64,000 nt of DNA from the NCBI RefSeq assembly GCF_900143185.1, contig NZ_FSRQ01000001.1, forward strand, positions 2,170,001-2,234,000. Direction: 5' to 3'. The position numbers and the translations under genes were made by a program. Each line of letters begins with the position of its first letter. The stretch's first letter is position 1. Shown in pieces: positions 59,881 to 64,000 of the stretch. This DNA comes from Chryseobacterium scophthalmum. Its GTDB lineage: Bacteria > Bacteroidota > Bacteroidia > Flavobacteriales > Weeksellaceae. The notes under the pieces were generated by a model. The model was not told where the DNA came from, ran no database searches, and saw nothing but the letters and a program-made list of their open reading frames with translations.

Positions 59881-61371
59881 TTAAAAACTCACCACAAACT
59901 TTCTATCATTAATCAGCTCTGCAATGGCCAACATATCTTTTCCGATTAATCGGTCATCTTCTAATTTATCTACTTTAGAACGAAGAATCGCAAAGTTTTC
60001 TTCAATGATTTTTGAACATTTTGCAGGTCTTCTGAATTCTAAACCTTGTGCTGCAAACATCAATTCAACAGCTAAAATATTTACAAGATTTCCTAAAACC
60101 TGATTGAATTTTCTACCTGAAATACTTCCCATCGAAACATGATCTTCCTGACCTAAACTTGTCGGGATAGAATCCGCCGAAGCCGGGAAACAAAGCGTTT
60201 TATTCTCAGTAACCAACGCTGCAGAAGTATATTGCGGGATCATAAATCCTGAATTCAAACCTGAGCTTTCAGTCAATAATCTTGGTAAACCGTATTTCCC
60301 TTCTAACAATAAATAACTTCTTCTGTCTGAAATATTTCCTAACTCTGCAACAGCTAAAGTTGCATAATCTAAAGGCATTGCCATCAGTTGTCCGTGGAAA
60401 TTTCCTCCTGAAATAGATTCTTCAGCGCTTAAAACGATCGGATTATCGGTTACAGAATTCAATTCCGTTTCGGCCATCATTTTAAGATGTTCAAAAGCAT
60501 TTCTACTCGCTCCGTGAACCTGAGGAACACATCTCATAGAATAAGGATCCTGTACTCTTTCACACTCTTCGTGAGCTTTTAAGTTTTCAGAATTCTTTAA
60601 AAATTTCAGCATTCTTGCCGCCACTTTTTTGCTTCCTTCAAACGGTCTGATGTCATGAAGTTCTTTTTTAAATGGGCTTGCCGAACCTCTGTAAGCTTCA
60701 AGACTCATTGCAGCAGTCATATCTGCTAAGTCTAATAAATATTCAAATTTTTCTAAACCTTTTATCGCATGAGCCAGAATAAACTGAGTTCCGTTGATTA
60801 ATCCCAAACCTTCTTTCGGTCCTAAAACCAATGGCTCAAGATTGTTTTTTTCTAAAACATCAGCAGTTTCAAAAATTTCGTTTCCTACCCAAACCTGTCC
60901 AAGTCCTAAAAGTGGTAAAACTAAATGTGATAAAGGAGCCAAATCTCCCGAAGCTCCTACAGAACCTTGCTCCGGAACTACAGGAATAATATCCTTTTCA
61001 AGCATCAGAATAAATCTTTCAATCACTTCCAGAGAAACTCCCGAAAAACCTTTAGACAACGCATGAACTTTCGCAATCATCATAATTTTTGAAAATTCTT
61101 TATCAATCGGTTTCCCTACTCCTACTGCGTGAGAAATAATTAAATTGTACTGAAGCTGAGCTGTTTCATCAGCCGAAATTTTAGTATCACAAAGCGGTCC
61201 GAATCCTGTATTGATCCCATAAACACATCGATCTGACTCTACAATCTGTTTTACATTATTCTGAGATTTTAAAATCTGCTCTTTCGCTTCTTTATTTAAT
61301 GTAGCTTTATTTGGGTCATTACAGATTTCCAAAACATCGTGAAAACTGAAAGTATCTATACCGTATATCAT
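59881..61371 (-). CDS. hutH: Histidine ammonia-lyase
   Basis: Deaminates histidine to urocanate. 496 residues from ATG 61371 (MIYGIDTFSFHDVLE). An upstream ATG 39 codons earlier would add MMSKFFVNRNIVLFK, which no member has. The MIO cofactor triad Ala-Ser-Gly is in GSVGASGDLAPLSHL; also NGTQFILAHA and YSMRCVPQVHGASR. hutU, hutI and hutG are not adjacent. The two DUF2059 genes follow in the same direction. Confidence 0.95.
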   Translation of the reverse strand: MIYGIDTFSFHDVLEICNDPNKATLNKEAKEQILKSQNNVKQIVESDRCVYGINTGFGPLCDTKISADETAQLQYNLIISHAVGVGKPIDKEFSKIMMIAKVHALSKGFSGVSLEVIERFILMLEKDIIPVVPEQGSVGASGDLAPLSHLVLPLLGLGQVWVGNEIFETADVLEKNNLEPLVLGPKEGLGLINGTQFILAHAIKGLEKFEYLLDLADMTAAMSLEAYRGSASPFKKELHDIRPFEGSKKVAARMLKFLKNSENLKAHEECERVQDPYSMRCVPQVHGASRNAFEHLKMMAETELNSVTDNPIVLSAEESISGGNFHGQLMAMPLDYATLAVAELGNISDRRSYLLLEGKYGLPRLLTESSGLNSGFMIPQYTSAALVTENKTLCFPASADSIPTSLGQEDHVSMGSISGRKFNQVLGNLVNILAVELMFAAQGLEFRRPAKCSKIIEENFAILRSKVDKLEDDRLIGKDMLAIAELINDRKFVVSF

Positions 61372-61553
61372 TTCAAAAAATTTGCCTAAAAATACACATT
61401 TTGAATCATACTTAAAAAGCCTATTAAAGTAAAATATGGTATCCTTAAATAAGACAATATTCCGATTTACAAAAAACTTCGACATCATTAAAATATTTTA
61501 TCAAATCATCAATTATTTAGTTATTTTTACCGAAATAATTTAAACTAATATTT

Positions 61554-62318
61554 ATGAAATTTAAAGCTCTATTATTGGCACTTTCATTCACAAGTGCATT
61601 CTCATTTGCTCAAGACAAGGTGAAGTATTCTAAGGAAGACATCAAAAAAATGGAAACTTATCTTTTCAATGAAGGATTTCCTGGCCCATCCACAAAAAAA
61701 ATCTCAACCATCATTTCAAAAGACGGAACTATCAACAAAGGATATTGCGACAATATTGAAACCAAAAAAGGTCAGATTTACGAAATTTCTATAAAAGACA
61801 GTGCTACAAAAAAGAAGATAGTTTTCAACGCAGATAATGTGAACGAAATGTACATTTACCCTACGAAATTGGCGAAAATTTTGAAAGTTGGAAAACACAT
61901 GACTAACTTGAGAAGCTTAAACACTAAAAAACTGAGTAAAAATACGCCTGATGGCCAAATTCAATTTGTAAATCAAACCGTTTCGTTGAAAAACAAAAAA
62001 GATGATAAAGAGTTTTTAATGCAATTGATTAATCCTGAATTTAGCGAAATTATTTCTGTTTATAATGATCCGAGAGCAAAAGAAACTTCTGGTATGACGG
62101 TAGGATTTGGTATGCAACTTGGTGGTGGACTTGCAAAATCTTATTATGTAAAAAAAGGAGAGAAAATTCTTTGGCTTCACAAAGATGATTTTGAAGACAA
62201 TTATGATTTCTTATTTGGTGACAATGCAGAATTCATGAAAAAATATCCTAAAAAATCTGTAGAATGGGGCTTTTTCAGCTTTTTGGTCAATGAATATACT
62301 GAAATGAGTAACGGATAA
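61554..62318 (+). CDS. Exported hypothetical protein
   Basis: 254 residues with a signal peptide (LLLALSFTSAFSFAQ). Lys-rich mature part with no motif I know (KMETYLFNEGFPGPSTKKI; GMTVGFGMQLGGGLAKSYYV; KKSVEWGFFSFLVNEYTEM). Probably periplasmic. Own terminator. Confidence 0.7.
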   Translation: MKFKALLLALSFTSAFSFAQDKVKYSKEDIKKMETYLFNEGFPGPSTKKISTIISKDGTINKGYCDNIETKKGQIYEISIKDSATKKKIVFNADNVNEMYIYPTKLAKILKVGKHMTNLRSLNTKKLSKNTPDGQIQFVNQTVSLKNKKDDKEFLMQLINPEFSEIISVYNDPRAKETSGMTVGFGMQLGGGLAKSYYVKKGEKILWLHKDDFEDNYDFLFGDNAEFMKKYPKKSVEWGFFSFLVNEYTEMSNG

Positions 62319-62339
62319 AATTTAATCTTAAAATATTTC

Positions 62340-62368
62340 AAAGCTGTAGAATTTCTGCAGCTTTTTTT
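62340..62368 (+). terminator. Terminator before uvrC
   Basis: AAAGCTG / CAGCTTT hairpin with a T-run. Confidence 0.8.
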
Positions 62369-62395
62369 GTTGGTTTAAAATACATTGAGAATGCT

Positions 62396-62403
62396 TAATT
62401 TTG
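62396..62403 (+). promoter_or_regulatory. -7 box of uvrC
   Basis: TAATTTTG matches TAnnTTTG, 4 bp before the ATG. Confidence 0.45.
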
Positions 62404-62407
62404 TGAT

Positions 62408-64000
62408 ATGAATCCGTCTTTAGAATTACAGCTTAAAACTTTACCTTCAGAACCCGGCGTTTATCGATATTATGATAAAAACGAAAATCTGCTGTATGTA
62501 GGAAAGGCTAAAAACCTAAAGAAAAGAGTACTTTCTTATTTCAACAAAACGCTTTCCGGATACCGTACCAAAATTATGGTCGGAAAGATTAACCGTCTTG
62601 AAACGACCATTGTAAACAGTGAATATGATGCTCTTTTATTGGAAAACAATCTGATTAAAGAACATCAGCCTTTCTACAATGTGATGTTGAAAGATGATAA
62701 AACTTATCCGTGGATTTGTATTAAAAATGAAGATTTCCCAAGGATTTTCCTTACAAGAAATAAAATAAAAGACGGTTCGGAATATTTTGGACCTTACGCA
62801 AAAGTACGTCCTGCAAAGATTTTATTGGATACAATTAAACATATTTATAAGCTTCGTACCTGCAATTTAAATTTATCTCCGAAAAAAATTGAGGAAGGAA
62901 AATACAAAGTCTGTTTGGAGTTCCATATTAAAAACTGTGAAGGACCTTGTGAAGATTTGGAGAGTAAGGAAGATTACGACGAAAAAATCGATGCGATTCG
63001 CGGAATTGTAAAAGGAGATTTCCGAAGAGCAAAAGAATATTTAATTAATCAAATGACGAAATATGCGTCTAATCTTCAGTTTGAAAATGCTCAGCTCATT
63101 AAAGAAAGATTGGATATTCTTGAGGATTATCAGGTAAAGCATACGGTGGTAAATCCGGATATTGATGATGTAGATGTTTTCGGAATGACGAGTGATGAAA
63201 CTGCGGCTTATGTTAATTATTTCAAGATCAGGAACGGAAATATTATTCAAAGTTTCACTACAGAAATCAAGAAAATGCTTGAAGAAACCGATGAAGAAAT
63301 CATGGAAGAAGCGTTAATTGAAATCCGTCAAAAATTTGATTCTGATTCTAAAGAGGTCTTGCTTCCTTTTCACTTAACCGTTGAAATTCCGAACGTAAAG
63401 CTGATTGTTCCGAAAGTCGGCGATAAAAAAAGAATCGTTGAACTTTCTGAAAAAAACGCCAAAGAATACAGAATTGAAAAATTAAAACAGGTACAGATTG
63501 TTGATCCTGAAAGACATTCTAACAGAATTATGGCAGAAATGCAAAAGCTATTAAGGATGCCTGTAGAACCGAGACATATCGAAGGTTTTGACAACTCAAA
63601 CATTCAGGGAACCAATCCGGTTTCGGCGTGTGTTGTTTTCAAAAACGGAAAACCGAGTAAGGCTGATTACAGAATTTTTCATCCAAAAACTGTTATTGGT
63701 CCCGATGATTTTAAAACAATGGAAGAAGTCATTTTCAGACGCTACAAAAGAATGCTGGAGGAAGGCGAAAGTTTACCCCAATTAATTTTGATCGATGGTG
63801 GAAAAGGGCAACTATCTTCTGCAGTAAAAAGCTTAAAATTGCTTGGTCTTTACGGAAAAATTACCATTGTGGGAATTGCCAAAAGACTCGAAGAAATTTT
63901 CTTTCCCGAAGATCCTATTCCTTTATATCTCGATAAAAAATCTGAAACTCTTAAGATTTTACAACAAGTACGTGATGAAGCCCACCGTTTTGGCGTAAAA
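62408..64000 (+). CDS. uvrC: Excinuclease ABC subunit C (3' end cut by window edge)
   Basis: Makes the two incisions in nucleotide excision repair. 531 codons are visible. The N-terminal GIY-YIG nuclease domain reads PGVYRYYDKNENLLYVGKAK with the catalytic N-terminal Tyr and LLENNLIKEHQPFYN. Then the cysteine site LEFHIKNCEGPC, the UvrB-binding region FENAQLIKERLDILEDY and the RNase H-like domain (HIEGFDNSNIQGTNPVSACV; LILIDGGKGQLSSA). The C-terminal helix-hairpin-helix is outside the window. Confidence 0.97.
   Translation, partial: MNPSLELQLKTLPSEPGVYRYYDKNENLLYVGKAKNLKKRVLSYFNKTLSGYRTKIMVGKINRLETTIVNSEYDALLLENNLIKEHQPFYNVMLKDDKTYPWICIKNEDFPRIFLTRNKIKDGSEYFGPYAKVRPAKILLDTIKHIYKLRTCNLNLSPKKIEEGKYKVCLEFHIKNCEGPCEDLESKEDYDEKIDAIRGIVKGDFRRAKEYLINQMTKYASNLQFENAQLIKERLDILEDYQVKHTVVNPDIDDVDVFGMTSDETAAYVNYFKIRNGNIIQSFTTEIKKMLEETDEEIMEEALIEIRQKFDSDSKEVLLPFHLTVEIPNVKLIVPKVGDKKRIVELSEKNAKEYRIEKLKQVQIVDPERHSNRIMAEMQKLLRMPVEPRHIEGFDNSNIQGTNPVSACVVFKNGKPSKADYRIFHPKTVIGPDDFKTMEEVIFRRYKRMLEEGESLPQLILIDGGKGQLSSAVKSLKLLGLYGKITIVGIAKRLEEIFFPEDPIPLYLDKKSETLKILQQVRDEAHRFGVK

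Noticed and set aside
61372..61488. 39-codon N-terminal extension of histidine ammonia-lyase
   Set aside because: No member of the family has it and the composition is AT-driven; ATG 61371 gives a normal length.

Overview
The window looks like chromosomal DNA of a flavobacterium of the Chryseobacterium type (Weeksellaceae, Bacteroidota). This is inferred from low G+C, three secreted proteins with type IX secretion (T9SS) C-terminal tails, promoters of the Bacteroidota form (-33 TTG or TTTG, 19-nt spacer, -7 TAnnTTTG; clearest upstream of the three tRNA genes), the absence of obvious Shine-Dalgarno sequences, and many short inverted-repeat elements between genes. Both ends are cut inside genes: a GH37 trehalase on the left and uvrC on the right. 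There is no prophage, transposase, CRISPR array or rRNA operon. Region by region: 0-3 kb is a trehalose-type locus (trehalase and MFS transporter, with a divergent AraC regulator). 3.0-4.3 kb holds the most unusual structure: four clusters of DnaA-box consensus (TGTGGATAA). Three of them are triplets with exact 12-bp spacing, repeated at 490 and 489 bp, and each is preceded by the 3' end of the araC gene (intact once, decayed twice). It ends in a very AT-rich stretch. It is a candidate replication origin or DnaA-titration locus built by tandem duplication. 4.3-12.4 kb has a redoxin, a TetR regulator and the RND efflux operon it probably controls, with four copies of a 13-bp palindromic operator. 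12.8-29.3 kb is mostly housekeeping on the + strand: miaA, yicC-type RNase, gmk, nadA, folB, tRNA-Cys, membrane proteins, aroC, two thioredoxin-like proteins, an OPRT-OMPDC fusion (pyrimidine synthesis) and a large M1-peptidase-like protein without HEXXH. A cysteine-rich double-glycine leader peptide lies divergent to folB.

29.3-42.4 kb has two T9SS cargo proteins, a 1087-residue outer-membrane protein, two identical tRNA-Gln genes separated by an inverted pair of surface-protein gene remnants, menE, an ArfB-like rescue factor, a deoxyhypusine-synthase-like protein, an acyltransferase, an SDR, an alkyltransferase-like protein and a secreted hydrolase. 42.4-61.4 kb is mostly - strand: htpG, recA, an MpaB/DUF2236 protein, a T9SS metalloprotease, sucC, a ClC channel, an overlapping operon with class II HMG-CoA reductase, and hutH. 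Within it on the + strand sits a radical SAM / DUF4130 pair of putative DNA-modification enzymes. The right edge is a secreted protein and uvrC. Several intergenic regions are dominated by at least six families of short inverted repeats, sometimes nested within each other and in two places supplying start or stop codons for neighbouring genes. Five short genes (48 to 66 codons) that are easy to miss are listed.
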